Shown here piece after piece: positions 21,112 through 29,055 of a stretch of 35,473 nucleotides of DNA. A program made the translations under genes and the position numbers. Below the pieces are notes generated by a model that saw only the letters and a list, made by a program, of their open reading frames with translations, ran no database searches and was not told the origin of the DNA. Numbering within the stretch: the stretch's first letter is position 1; each line of letters opens with the position of its first letter. The stretch lies in the NCBI GenBank assembly GCA_019240635.1, contig JAFAYA010000047.1:1-35473 (forward strand), read 5' to 3'. Origin of the DNA: Acidisphaera sp. (GTDB lineage: Bacteria > Pseudomonadota > Alphaproteobacteria > Acetobacterales > Acetobacteraceae).

Positions 21112-23676
21112 ATGGCAGGCACGCTCTACAACGGCACGTACAACGCCGGCATCACGCTGAGCACGAACGTGCAGAATCCCGTGACGTTCGAGGGGAAGCT
21201 CTACGTCTCCGGCGGGACCGGGCTCGCCAACGGCACCGGAATACTCGGTGAGGCCAGCTACAACTGGACGATCGACAGCGAGGGCACGATCATCGCCGCC
21301 GGCAGCGTCGGCTACGGCATCGACCTGGCGGCCGGCGGCAGCATCGACGAGACGGGTTTCGTCGCCGGCTACACCGGGGGCATCGTCGTCGCGGGCGCGC
21401 CGGCGACCGCGGTGAACGACGGGACCGTGGCGGCGGGCATCATCGGCCAGGGCAGCTACGCCAGCCAGAGCCGCCTGTTCTCGGCGAAATACCCGGCGGG
21501 GATCTATCTGGCGGCGGCCGGCGGCGCGGTGACCAACCACGGCCTGGTCGAAGGCAATTTCAACGGCGTCGTGCTCGAGGCGGCGGGGTCGGTCGACAAT
21601 TCCGGCAACATCTCCGGCACGGCCAGCTACGGCGTGGTGCTGAACGCCGGCGGCACCCTGACGAACGAATCGGGCGCGCGCATCGACGCCGGGTTCGCGG
21701 CCGTGACGGGTGCGACCGTGCTGGTGAACGACGGCACGATGACCGCCGCCAGCGGCTATGCCGCGGTGCTCGCCGCGGGGGGGAGCCTGGCCAACGCGGC
21801 GGGCGCGCTGATCACCGGCGGGGTTTTGGCCGCGGGCGGGCAGATCGGCAACAGCGGCACGATCGACGGCAACGTCGCGGTCCGCCTGGACGGCACGGCC
21901 GCCGCGCCCGAAAGCTTCATCAACGCCTCCGGCGGCACGATCGGCGGCGGCACCGACGGCGTGCTGGCGAGCGGCGCCGCGGGCGAGGCCACCGTCGCCA
22001 ATGACGGTGTGATCTCCGCCGGAACCGGCATCTCCCTGCAGGCCGGCGGCAGCGCCACCAACGCCGGCACGATCGACGCGGCGGCGGTCGGCGTGCTGAT
22101 CGTCGGCGGCAGCGGCGTGTTCGCCAACACCGGCACGATCGCCGCCTCCGGCAGCGCGGCCGGCGTCGGCGTCTCGTTCGCCGATGGCGGGCTGATCACC
22201 AACGCCGCCGGGGCGCTGATCGCCGGCGCGGCCGCGGGCGCGGCGCTCGCCGGCGCCGCGGCAACCATCAGCAATGCCGGCACCATCTTCTCGAGCAGCG
22301 GCGACGGCGTGAGCCTCGGCGCCGGCGGCAGCATCGCGAACTCGGGCACCATCCTGAGCAACGGCGGGCCGGGCGCACTGCTGGCGGCAGGCGGCACGGT
22401 CGCCAATTCCGGCACGATGCTCGGCACGACCGCGGGCCTGGCGCTGCAGGGCAGTGCCGTGGCGATCGTCGGCAACGCCGGCACGATCAACGGGCGCATC
22501 GGCATCGACGCCTCCGGCGAGACCGGCGGCGCGATCGTCACCAACGGCGGCTCGATCGTGGGCAGCGGCGGCACGGCCGTGCAGCTCGGCTCGGGGAACG
22601 ACATCCTGCTGGTCGGCGCGGGCGCGGTGTTCGACGGCCGCGTCGATGGCGGCGGCGGCACCAATCTGCTCGAGCTGACGGCGGGCAATCCGGGGTCGCT
22701 GTACGGCCTCGGCAGCAGCTTCACCAACTTCGGCTATGTCGGGGTGGCGCCCGGCGCCAGCTGGCTGATCGGGGCCAGCGCCGGCTCCAGCGCCGACACG
22801 GTGTTCGCGGGCGCCGGCAGCACCGTCGATTTCGTCGGCTCCGGCCAGTTGAACTTCGTCGCGGGAAGCGGCCCGGCGACGATCGCCTCCGGCTACGGCG
22901 GCGGGGCGACGACGAACGTGCTGGTGTTCGGCGGCAGCGGCGCGCTGTCCTTCGCCAACGGCAACGGCGCGAGCACGGTGATCGGCGGCAGCGGTCCGAC
23001 CTACGTCGCCGGCGGCAACGGCCGCGTGACGGCGTTCGGCGGCGCCGCCGGCGGGCTGCTGAGCGGCGGCTTGCAGGGCAACAACGTGCTGGTCGCCGGC
23101 AACGGTCCGACGACGATCTTCGGCGGCAACTCCGGCGACCTGCTGGTGGCCAACGGCGCCGGCGGCGACGTGCTGGTTGCCGGGTTCGGCAATCAGACCC
23201 TGCTCGGCAGCAGCTCGACCGGCAACGACGTCTACTACGCCGGCGGCGGCAGCAACGTGATCGTGGCGGGGACCGGCAACGACATCGTCGTGGGTGGCGG
23301 CGGGGCCGACCTGATCTATGCCGGCGCGACCGGCAACACGGCGATCTTCGCGGGCAGCGCCTCCAACACCATCGTCGGCGGCGCCGGGAACGACTACATC
23401 CAGGCGGGCACCGGCTTCTCGAGCGTGTTCGCCGGCAGCGGCGCGGACGTGTTCGGCTTCGTCAACGGCCAGTCCGGCGCGACCAACATCATCAACGGCT
23501 TCAACCCGGCGACCGATCTGATCGCGCTGTCCGGCTATGGTGCGGGGGAAGCCGCGGCGGCGCTGCAGGGCGCCTATGCCGGCGGCGGCGGGACCATTCT
23601 TACTTTGCCGGACAAGACGCAGATCATCCTGGTCGGCGTCAGCAATCTGGGCGCCAGCTCGGTCGTGTCAACTTAA
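21112..23676 (+). CDS. Large beta-solenoid/RTX protein, probable type I secreted adhesin
   Basis: This 854-residue protein is almost wholly Gly, Ala, Ser, Thr, Asn and Val. Residues about 60-520 are repeats with 'NSGTI' or 'NDGT-' steps and 'GG-SI-N' turns (N-G-[TS]-[IM] every 20-25 residues), the pattern of a right-handed beta-solenoid. From about 640 it has RTX-like calcium motifs ('GTGNDIVVGGGGADLIYAG', 'GGAGNDYIQAGTG', 'GSGADVFGF'). The end has 'IINGFNPATDLIALSGYG' and 'GGGTILTLPDKTQIILVGV', typical of type I export signals. There is no N-terminal signal peptide, as expected for that route, but no type I transporter genes are in this window. It is likely a surface or biofilm protein. The start ATG follows a weak 'GGACCCCC' region. 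DNA repeats here are the by-product of protein repeats. Confidence 0.8.
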   Translation: MAGTLYNGTYNAGITLSTNVQNPVTFEGKLYVSGGTGLANGTGILGEASYNWTIDSEGTIIAAGSVGYGIDLAAGGSIDETGFVAGYTGGIVVAGAPATAVNDGTVAAGIIGQGSYASQSRLFSAKYPAGIYLAAAGGAVTNHGLVEGNFNGVVLEAAGSVDNSGNISGTASYGVVLNAGGTLTNESGARIDAGFAAVTGATVLVNDGTMTAASGYAAVLAAGGSLANAAGALITGGVLAAGGQIGNSGTIDGNVAVRLDGTAAAPESFINASGGTIGGGTDGVLASGAAGEATVANDGVISAGTGISLQAGGSATNAGTIDAAAVGVLIVGGSGVFANTGTIAASGSAAGVGVSFADGGLITNAAGALIAGAAAGAALAGAAATISNAGTIFSSSGDGVSLGAGGSIANSGTILSNGGPGALLAAGGTVANSGTMLGTTAGLALQGSAVAIVGNAGTINGRIGIDASGETGGAIVTNGGSIVGSGGTAVQLGSGNDILLVGAGAVFDGRVDGGGGTNLLELTAGNPGSLYGLGSSFTNFGYVGVAPGASWLIGASAGSSADTVFAGAGSTVDFVGSGQLNFVAGSGPATIASGYGGGATTNVLVFGGSGALSFANGNGASTVIGGSGPTYVAGGNGRVTAFGGAAGGLLSGGLQGNNVLVAGNGPTTIFGGNSGDLLVANGAGGDVLVAGFGNQTLLGSSSTGNDVYYAGGGSNVIVAGTGNDIVVGGGGADLIYAGATGNTAIFAGSASNTIVGGAGNDYIQAGTGFSSVFAGSGADVFGFVNGQSGATNIINGFNPATDLIALSGYGAGEAAAALQGAYAGGGGTILTLPDKTQIILVGVSNLGASSVVST

Positions 23677-23702
23677 GTCAAGGATCGCAAAGGCGCTGCC
23701 TT

Positions 23703-23721
23703 CCAGGGGCAGCGCCCCTGG
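23703..23721 (+). repeat. CCAGGGGC palindrome, second copy
   Basis: CCAGGGGC and GCCCCTGG pair around three bases (AGC), identical in stem to the hairpin at 5258-5276. A smaller stem AAGGC/GCCTT (23690-23702) precedes it. It sits about 27 bases after the RTX gene stop and could terminate it. Confidence 0.65.
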
Positions 23722-23818
23722 CCTTGCCTGTTTCCCAAACCGGCGATTTTTGGCGCACCGAGCGAATAAGGCGCGCCCCGCCCCGGTCTATTCCCCGCGC
23801 AACAAGCACGAGGAAGCC

Positions 23819-24760
23819 ATGGACCGCAACGAAGATGCCCCGGATAGCGGGCGCCGCAAGACGCTGGAGTGCATGGTCTGGGCCGGGGCGGCGACGCTCT
23901 GGACCGTGAGCGGCGGCATACCGCGCTCGCGGCTGCTCGGCGGGACGGCGGAGGCGGCCAGCATCCCCGCGCCTGGCCTCAGCTTCGTGCAGATCAGCGA
24001 CAGCCATATCGGCTTCGCCAATCCGCCCAACCCCGACACGCCCGGCACGCTGCGCGCGGCCGTCGATCTCGTCGCCCGGGAAAAGGGCGACGCTGCGCTG
24101 CTGATCCATACCGGCGATGTCAGCCACCTCTCGCGCGACGCGCAGTTCGACACCGCCGAGCAGATCATCGGCGGCGCCGGCCTCGAGACGCACTACGTCC
24201 CCGGCGAGCACGACGTGCTGGTGGACGACGGCAAGCCGTTCTTCGCGCGCTTCACCAAAGGCGCCGAGCGCGGCTGGTACTCGTTCGACCAGCAGGGCGT
24301 GCACTTCGTCGGCCTGAACAACGTCCAGGACCTGAAGGCCGGCGGCCTCGGCAATCTCGGCCGGGATCAGCTCGCCTGGCTCGACCGGGATCTGCGCGAC
24401 CGGCCGGCGAGCCAGCCGGTGGTGGTGTTCGCCCACGTGCCGCTCTGGACGGTCTATCAGGACTGGGGCTGGGGCACCGACGACGGCGCGCAGGCGCTGA
24501 CGATGCTGCGCCGCTTCGGCTCGGTCACCGTGCTGAACGGGCATATCCACCAGATCATGCAGAAGGTGGAGGGAACCGTCGCCTTCCACACCGCCCGCTC
24601 CACCGCCTTTCCGCAGCCCGCGCCGGGCACCGCGCCCGGTCCCGGACCAATTAAGGACGTCGAGCCCGGCCGGCTGCGCAGCCTGCTCGGCATCACCCGG
24701 GTCAGTGCCAAGCGCGGCGGCGCCCCGCTCGCCGTCATCGACACCCCCCTCACCGCCTGA
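23819..24760 (+). CDS. Tat-exported metallophosphoesterase
   Basis: This is a 313-residue calcineurin-like phosphoesterase. A twin-arginine signal (SGRRKTLECMVWAGAATLW) leads to the catalytic core: D-x-H 'QISDSHIG' (Asp61, His63), 'HTGDVSH' (Asp100), 'VPGEHD' at 128-132, 'VVFAHVPLW' (His206) and GHIH (241-244). In most relatives the third motif is GNH[ED]; here glutamate replaces asparagine, which I believe also occurs in related enzymes. Two-metal phosphodiester or monoester hydrolysis in the periplasm is likely; the substrate is unknown. GAGG lies 5 bases ahead of the ATG. It is followed after 15 bases by the cupredoxin gene, then the sigma/anti-sigma pair, so the four genes probably form one transcription unit. 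Confidence 0.88.
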   Translation: MDRNEDAPDSGRRKTLECMVWAGAATLWTVSGGIPRSRLLGGTAEAASIPAPGLSFVQISDSHIGFANPPNPDTPGTLRAAVDLVAREKGDAALLIHTGDVSHLSRDAQFDTAEQIIGGAGLETHYVPGEHDVLVDDGKPFFARFTKGAERGWYSFDQQGVHFVGLNNVQDLKAGGLGNLGRDQLAWLDRDLRDRPASQPVVVFAHVPLWTVYQDWGWGTDDGAQALTMLRRFGSVTVLNGHIHQIMQKVEGTVAFHTARSTAFPQPAPGTAPGPGPIKDVEPGRLRSLLGITRVSAKRGGAPLAVIDTPLTA

Positions 24761-24775
24761 CCGGAAACCCCAACG

Positions 24776-25108
24776 ATGCCCCGCACCCGCCGCGCCCTCG
24801 CCGCACTGGCATTGTTCGCCGCCCTCGCCTGGCTCACGCCGGCCGCGCAGGCCGGCGACACGGCGATCACCATCGACAACTTCAGCTTCACCCCGGCCCG
24901 CGTCACCGTTCCCGCCGGCACGCACGTGGTCTGGACCAACCGCGACGACATCCCGCACACCGTCACCAGCGACGACAAGCCGCGCACGCTCAAATCCTCA
25001 CCGCTCGACACCGGCGACCAGTATTCCATGACCTTCGACAAGCCCGGCACCTACGCCTATTTCTGCTCGCTGCATCCGCACATGCAGGGCACCGTGGTCG
25101 TGCAGTGA
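24776..25108 (+). CDS. Periplasmic cupredoxin (amicyanin/plastocyanin-like)
   Basis: This 110-residue protein has a Sec signal (residues 1-26, cut near AQA-GD) and a small blue-copper domain. The ligands are His61 in 'DIPHTVT', Cys97, His100 and Met103 in 'CSLHPHMQG', the C-x2-H-x2-M arrangement of type 1 copper. 'FSFTPARVTVPAGTHVVWTN' is the usual first half of the sandwich. It could carry electrons or copper in the periplasm. It sits between the phosphoesterase and the ECF sigma gene, an arrangement I recall from other proteobacteria, suggesting a shared envelope or copper-linked response. Complete and of normal length. Confidence 0.92.
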   Translation: MPRTRRALAALALFAALAWLTPAAQAGDTAITIDNFSFTPARVTVPAGTHVVWTNRDDIPHTVTSDDKPRTLKSSPLDTGDQYSMTFDKPGTYAYFCSLHPHMQGTVVVQ

Positions 25109-25211
25109 GCGGTCTGCCGGGGCCGCGCCGCCCTTTACCGCCCGGGCGCCCGGAGCAACCCTCCGGACGGCTTGGGCCAGGCCGGGCTGTCGGGGAGGGA
25201 TAGGATGGGCG

Positions 25212-25784
25212 GTGGCGTTGGCGCCCGGGCCGCAACGGCATGGTTCGGGGCCGGACCGGCGGACGCGGGTTGAGGCGGTGCCGGCGGCGAGCTTCGGCGA
25301 GCTCGCCCTGCCGCATCTCGATGCGGCCTACACGCTCGCCCGCCACCTGGTGCGCGACGCGACCGTCGCGGAGGACGTCGTGCAGGATGCGTTCGTGAAG
25401 GCGCTGACCTATTTCGGCTCGTTCCGCGGCGAGAATTTCCGCGCCTGGCTGCTGCGCATCGTCCGCAACGCCGCCTACGACCAGCTCCGCGCCAGCCGCG
25501 GCGGCATCGACGTCTCGCTGGACGCCGACGACGCGTTCGATCCGCCCGATCCCGCCGAAGGCCCGGAAGCCACCCTCTCGCGCAAGCAGGATGCCCGGCG
25601 CCTCGCCGACGCGCTGGCCGCCCTGCCGGTCACGCTGCGCGAGTGCCTGGTGCTGCGCGAGATCGAGGAGCTGTCGTATCACGAGATAGGCCAGGTCACC
25701 GGCGTGCCGATCGGCACGGTGATGTCCCGCCTGTGGCGCGCCCGCCGGCTGCTGCTGCAGACCCGCGCGGAGGCCGCGCCATGA
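25212..25784 (+). CDS. ECF sigma factor (sigma-70 family)
   Basis: This 190-residue protein has region 2, 'AAYTLARHLVRDATVAEDVVQDAFVKALTYFGSFRGENFRAWLLRIVRNAAYDQLR', and region 4, 'ALPVTLRECLVLREIEELSYHEIGQVTGVPIGTVMSRLWRARRLL', joined by a short acidic linker (SLDADDAFDPPDPAEGPE). No region 3 is present, as expected for ECF factors. The given start is a GTG at 25212; a second GTG at 25278 begins nearer to region 2 and may be the real start. The last bases overlap the anti-sigma ATG (ATGA), so the pair is co-translated. It follows the cupredoxin gene by about 100 bases. A target promoter is not obvious. Confidence 0.9.
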   Translation: MALAPGPQRHGSGPDRRTRVEAVPAASFGELALPHLDAAYTLARHLVRDATVAEDVVQDAFVKALTYFGSFRGENFRAWLLRIVRNAAYDQLRASRGGIDVSLDADDAFDPPDPAEGPEATLSRKQDARRLADALAALPVTLRECLVLREIEELSYHEIGQVTGVPIGTVMSRLWRARRLLLQTRAEAAP

Positions 25785-26557
25785 CCCACGATTGCGAGGA
25801 ATGGCGCCCGCTGGTGCAGGCCGGACTGGACGGCGAGCTGGATGCCGGCGAGGCCGCGCGCCTGGCGCTGCATATGCGGCACTGCCGGGATTGCACGGCG
25901 CTGCAGGCGCAGCTCGCCGGCCTCTCCGCCCGGCTGCGCGAGGCCGCACCGCGCCACGCCGCACCCGCAGCGCTGCGCCAGGCCATCGCCGCGCGCATCG
26001 GCACGGCCGGCGCCGCCGCCGCGCCGCCAGCCCGGCGTCGCTCGGCGCGGCCATGGACGTGGCCGTGGACTTGGCAGGCGCCCGTCTCCTTCGGCGCCGG
26101 AATGGCGCTCGCCGCCTGCCTCGCGCTGGTGCTGCTGCCGCGCGGCGGCGACCTTCCCGGCGCGGTGGTCGCGGACCACATCCGCGCGCTGCAGCCCGGG
26201 CACCTGACCGACGTGCTCTCCTCGGACCAGCACACGGTAAAACCGTGGTTCGACGGAAAACTGGATTTCGCGCCGCCGGTGCGCGACTTCGCCGCACAGG
26301 GCTTTCCGCTGCTCGGCGGCCGGCTCGACTACCTGGACAGCCGGCCGGTGGCCGCCCTCGTCTACGGCCACGCCAAGCACGTCATCGACGTCTATGTCTG
26401 GCCGAGCGGCCGCGCCCCGCGCCTGCCGGCCAGCGGCACGCGCGCCGGCTACAACTTCATCAGCGGCACGGCGGGCGGCATGGTGTTCTGGGCGGTCTCC
26501 GACCTCGAAGCCGGGCAGCTCGCCGACTTCGCCCGGCTGTGGAAGTCCGCGGCCTGA
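25781..26557 (+). CDS. Zinc-binding transmembrane anti-sigma factor
   Basis: This 258-residue protein starts with a zinc anti-sigma (ZAS) domain. His31-x3-Cys35-x2-Cys38 in 'ALHMRHCRDCTAL' is the HxxxCxxC signature of anti-sigma factors. One hydrophobic span at about 102-120 (VSFGAGMALAACLALVLLP) follows a basic stretch, leaving an outer domain of about 135 residues ('DVLSSDQHTVKPWFDGKLDFAPPVRDF', 'GGRLDYLDSRPVAALVYGHAKHVIDVYVW') that could sense an envelope signal. This outer domain resembles those of other cupredoxin- or metal-linked ECF systems. It should hold the sigma factor inactive until a signal in the periplasm releases it. The gene ends 6 bases from the convergent lyase gene. Confidence 0.88.
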   Translation: MTHDCEEWRPLVQAGLDGELDAGEAARLALHMRHCRDCTALQAQLAGLSARLREAAPRHAAPAALRQAIAARIGTAGAAAAPPARRRSARPWTWPWTWQAPVSFGAGMALAACLALVLLPRGGDLPGAVVADHIRALQPGHLTDVLSSDQHTVKPWFDGKLDFAPPVRDFAAQGFPLLGGRLDYLDSRPVAALVYGHAKHVIDVYVWPSGRAPRLPASGTRAGYNFISGTAGGMVFWAVSDLEAGQLADFARLWKSAA

Positions 26558-26563
26558 CCCGGC

Positions 26564-27484
26564 TCAGGCCGCCGCGCGGAACGTCTTCGGCAGGCCCGCC
26601 TTGGCAGTCTGGCCGTACATCGGTTCGGCCGGCAGCCCGGCGTGCAGCAGGTCGCGCGCCGCGAGCAGCTTCTGCAGGTCGATGCCCGTGGAGAACCCCA
26701 TGCTCTCCAGCATGAACACCAGATCTTCCGTGACGATGTTGCCCGACGCGCCGGGCGCGTAGGGGCAGCCGCCCAGCCCGGCCAGCGACGCGTCGAAATT
26801 GCGCACGCCCTCCTCCAGCCCGGCGAGCGCGTTGGCGAGCCCCAGTCCCATCGTGTCGTGCAGATGGAGCCCGGTGAGTTTGTCGCCGATCGCCGCGCGG
26901 ACGGCCCGCACCACCGACCTGATCTGCGCGGGGTGCGCGTAGCCGACCGTGTCGGCGAGCGCCACCTCGTCGGCGCCCGCTTCGGCCAGGCCGGCCGCCA
27001 CCTCGACCACCTTGCGCTCGGGCACGACGCCGTCGATCGAGCAGCCGAAGGCGGTGGAGCAGGCGGCCTCCACTTCCACGCGGCGCGGCTGGCCGCGCGC
27101 CCATTCGACGATGCGGCGGACTTCCGCCACCTGTTCGGCCGGCATGCGATTGAGGTTCGAGCGGCTATGGCCCTCGCTGACCGACACCGGCACGCTGACC
27201 CGGTGCGCCCCGGCCGCGTAGGCCGCCTGGGCGCCGCGCAGGTTCGGCACCAGCGCGACGACGGTCAGGCCGGGGATGGCGACCGCGCCGCGCACGATTT
27301 GGTCGGTATCGGCCATCTGCGGGATGACCCGGGCGGGGACGAAGCTGCCGACCTCGATCTCCGGAACCCCGGCCGCCGCCATCGCCGCGATCCAGCGCAG
27401 CTTGACCTCGGTCGGCATGCGGGTCTTGGCCATCTGCAGCCCGTCCCGCGGGCCCACTTCGCAGACGATGACGCTCTCGCCCAT
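26564..27484 (-). CDS. Hydroxymethylglutaryl-CoA lyase family protein
   Basis: This is a 306-residue TIM-barrel lyase of the HMG-CoA lyase/isopropylmalate synthase superfamily. Active-site motifs are complete: 'VGPRDGLQ' (Arg12-13/Asp14 region), 'LHLHDTMGLGLANAL' with metal ligands His207 and His209, and the signature 'GLGGCPYAPGASGN' (Cys240, Asn249). It splits HMG-CoA into acetoacetate and acetyl-CoA in leucine breakdown; related enzymes cleave other 3-hydroxy-3-methyl CoA esters. No leucine-pathway genes accompany it, so the substrate is less certain. GGAGGG stands 7 bases ahead of the ATG. Convergent with the anti-sigma gene and divergent from the efflux adaptor. Confidence 0.9.
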   Translation of the reverse strand: MGESVIVCEVGPRDGLQMAKTRMPTEVKLRWIAAMAAAGVPEIEVGSFVPARVIPQMADTDQIVRGAVAIPGLTVVALVPNLRGAQAAYAAGAHRVSVPVSVSEGHSRSNLNRMPAEQVAEVRRIVEWARGQPRRVEVEAACSTAFGCSIDGVVPERKVVEVAAGLAEAGADEVALADTVGYAHPAQIRSVVRAVRAAIGDKLTGLHLHDTMGLGLANALAGLEEGVRNFDASLAGLGGCPYAPGASGNIVTEDLVFMLESMGFSTGIDLQKLLAARDLLHAGLPAEPMYGQTAKAGLPKTFRAAA

Positions 27485-27551
27485 GCGCGCTCCCTCCAGC
27501 CTGCCGCCCCGGCGAAAGTGTGACCGAAGCGCGCCCGGTGCAAGCCGGCGA

Positions 27552-27581
27552 TTGACCGCGCCCCGCCGGCCTCCGTATTGC
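27552..27581 (+). promoter_or_regulatory. Possible sigma-70 promoter for the RND efflux genes
   Basis: TTGACC (27552-27557) and TATTGC (27576-27581) are spaced by 18 bases and lie about 70 bases upstream of the adaptor ATG. The -10 element matches only partly, so this is a weak guess. No repressor gene or operator repeat is seen in the gap. Confidence 0.25.
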
Positions 27582-27650
27582 TCTGCGCCGCCGTGAGACC
27601 GCCTTGGGGGCCCGCCATCGGGCCATCGTGCTCGGGAGAACATTGCGCGC

Positions 27651-29030
27651 ATGCTGCGCCTGCTCGTCATTCTGCTGCTGGTGGGGCTCGCGCCCGCCCA
27701 CGCCCAGTTCGGCCCGGCCGGGCCGCCGGCGGTCGGGGTCGCGAAGGCCGAGCGCACCGCCATCACCGAGAGCAACCAGTTCGTCGGCCGCATCCAGGCG
27801 ACCAATCGCGTCGATCTCGTCGCGCGCGTCAGCGCCTTCCTCAACGAGCAGCTTTTCACTGAAGGCAGCGAGGTCAGGCAGGGCGACCTGCTCTACCGGC
27901 TGGAGCGCGGGCCGTTCGAGGCCGACCTGCAGCAGAAGGCCGCCGTGGTCGCCCAGGACCAGGCGCTGGTCACCAACGCCACCATTACACTCGGACGGGC
28001 GGAGGCGTTGCTCAACACGCCGGCCGGCCAGCGCTCCACGGTGGATGACGCGCGCGCCCAGCAGCTTTCCCAGCAGGCGCAGCTGATGCAGGCGCAGGCG
28101 AATTTCCGGGCATCGCAGATCAACCTGGCGTACACCGAAATCCACGCCCCGATCGCCGGAAAGATCGGCCGCAGCCTGGTCACGATCGGCAACGTGGTCG
28201 GCCCAAGCACCGGCACCCTGGCAACCATCGTCAGCCAGGACCCGATGTACGTGGTGTTTCCGATCTCGGTGCGAACGGCCATCGACCTGCGCAACCGCTA
28301 CGCGTCGAACGGCGGCTTCAGCGCGGTGCTGATCCGGCTTCAGCTGCCGGACGGCACGGCCTATCCGGAGACCGGAAAACTCAATTTCGTCGACAACACG
28401 ATCTCGCAGAACACCGACACCATCCTGCTGCGCGGCGTGATTGCCAACCCCGTTCGTCCGGGCACCAATGCCGGCGACCCCGGCAGCCGGGAGCTGGCGG
28501 ACGGGGAGTTCGTGACCGTCCTGCTGCAGGGTGTGGAACCCGTGCAGGTGCTCGGCATTCCCCGCCGCGCCGTGCTGACGGACCAGCAGGGCGACTACGT
28601 CTATGTCGTGGATGCGCAGAACAAGGCGGAGCAGCGGCGCATCCAGCTCGGTCAGTCGACGCCCACCGTGGCGGTGGTCACCAACGGCTTGGCCGCCGGC
28701 GAGACGGTGATCGTGGATGGCGTGCAGCGGGTGCACCCGGGCCAGGCGGTCAGCGCCGGGCCGGCCAGTCCCGGGCCGAACGTCGCCGCCGAGACCATGC
28801 AGGGTGCGGCTCCCGCAGCCGCGTCGTCCAACGCGGGTTCCGGTGCCCCCGCCTCCCCCTCCGGCGGCGCGGCCCCGGTTGCCTCGGGCGGGCCGGCGAC
28901 ACCGGCGGTACCGCCCCCCGCCGCGCCGCCGGCCGGCGGCGCCGCTCCCGCGCCGGGCGGCAACGCGTCCGGCGGCCCGGGCGCGGCCGCCTCCACCCCG
29001 CCGGGCCAGGGCGCGGCAGCGGGCCGATGA
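27651..29030 (+). CDS. RND efflux adaptor (membrane fusion protein) with Ala/Pro/Gly tail
   Basis: This 459-residue protein has a signal peptide ([19 protein letters not shown]), barrel-sandwich halves ('[28 protein letters not shown]' and '[22 protein letters not shown]'), a coiled-coil hairpin between them (about 95-165), beta-barrel and membrane-proximal domains ('[33 protein letters not shown]'). This is the AcrA/MexA type, bridging the pump to an outer-membrane channel. It lacks the usual lipobox cysteine, so it is probably held by interactions or the signal sequence. The last 90 residues are a disordered Ala/Pro/Gly/Ser tail not found in ordinary adaptors. The pump gene follows after 25 bases; no outer-membrane factor gene does. 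Regulator not seen. Confidence 0.9.
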   Translation: MLRLLVILLLVGLAPAHAQFGPAGPPAVGVAKAERTAITESNQFVGRIQATNRVDLVARVSAFLNEQLFTEGSEVRQGDLLYRLERGPFEADLQQKAAVVAQDQALVTNATITLGRAEALLNTPAGQRSTVDDARAQQLSQQAQLMQAQANFRASQINLAYTEIHAPIAGKIGRSLVTIGNVVGPSTGTLATIVSQDPMYVVFPISVRTAIDLRNRYASNGGFSAVLIRLQLPDGTAYPETGKLNFVDNTISQNTDTILLRGVIANPVRPGTNAGDPGSRELADGEFVTVLLQGVEPVQVLGIPRRAVLTDQQGDYVYVVDAQNKAEQRRIQLGQSTPTVAVVTNGLAAGETVIVDGVQRVHPGQAVSAGPASPGPNVAAETMQGAAPAAASSNAGSGAPASPSGGAAPVASGGPATPAVPPPAAPPAGGAAPAPGGNASGGPGAAASTPPGQGAAAGR

Positions 29031-29055
29031 CGCCGCCGGCTGGTCCGCAGCGCGC

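Noticed and set aside
21300-22600. DNA-level tandem repeats resembling a CRISPR array or minisatellite
   Set aside because: The periodicity follows the encoded N-G-T-I protein repeats, unit lengths vary, and no identical direct repeats with unique spacers are present.
21756-22727. Minus-strand open frame rich in Pro/Ala/Val
   Set aside because: It mirrors the Gly/Ala/Thr repeats of the RTX protein on the other strand.
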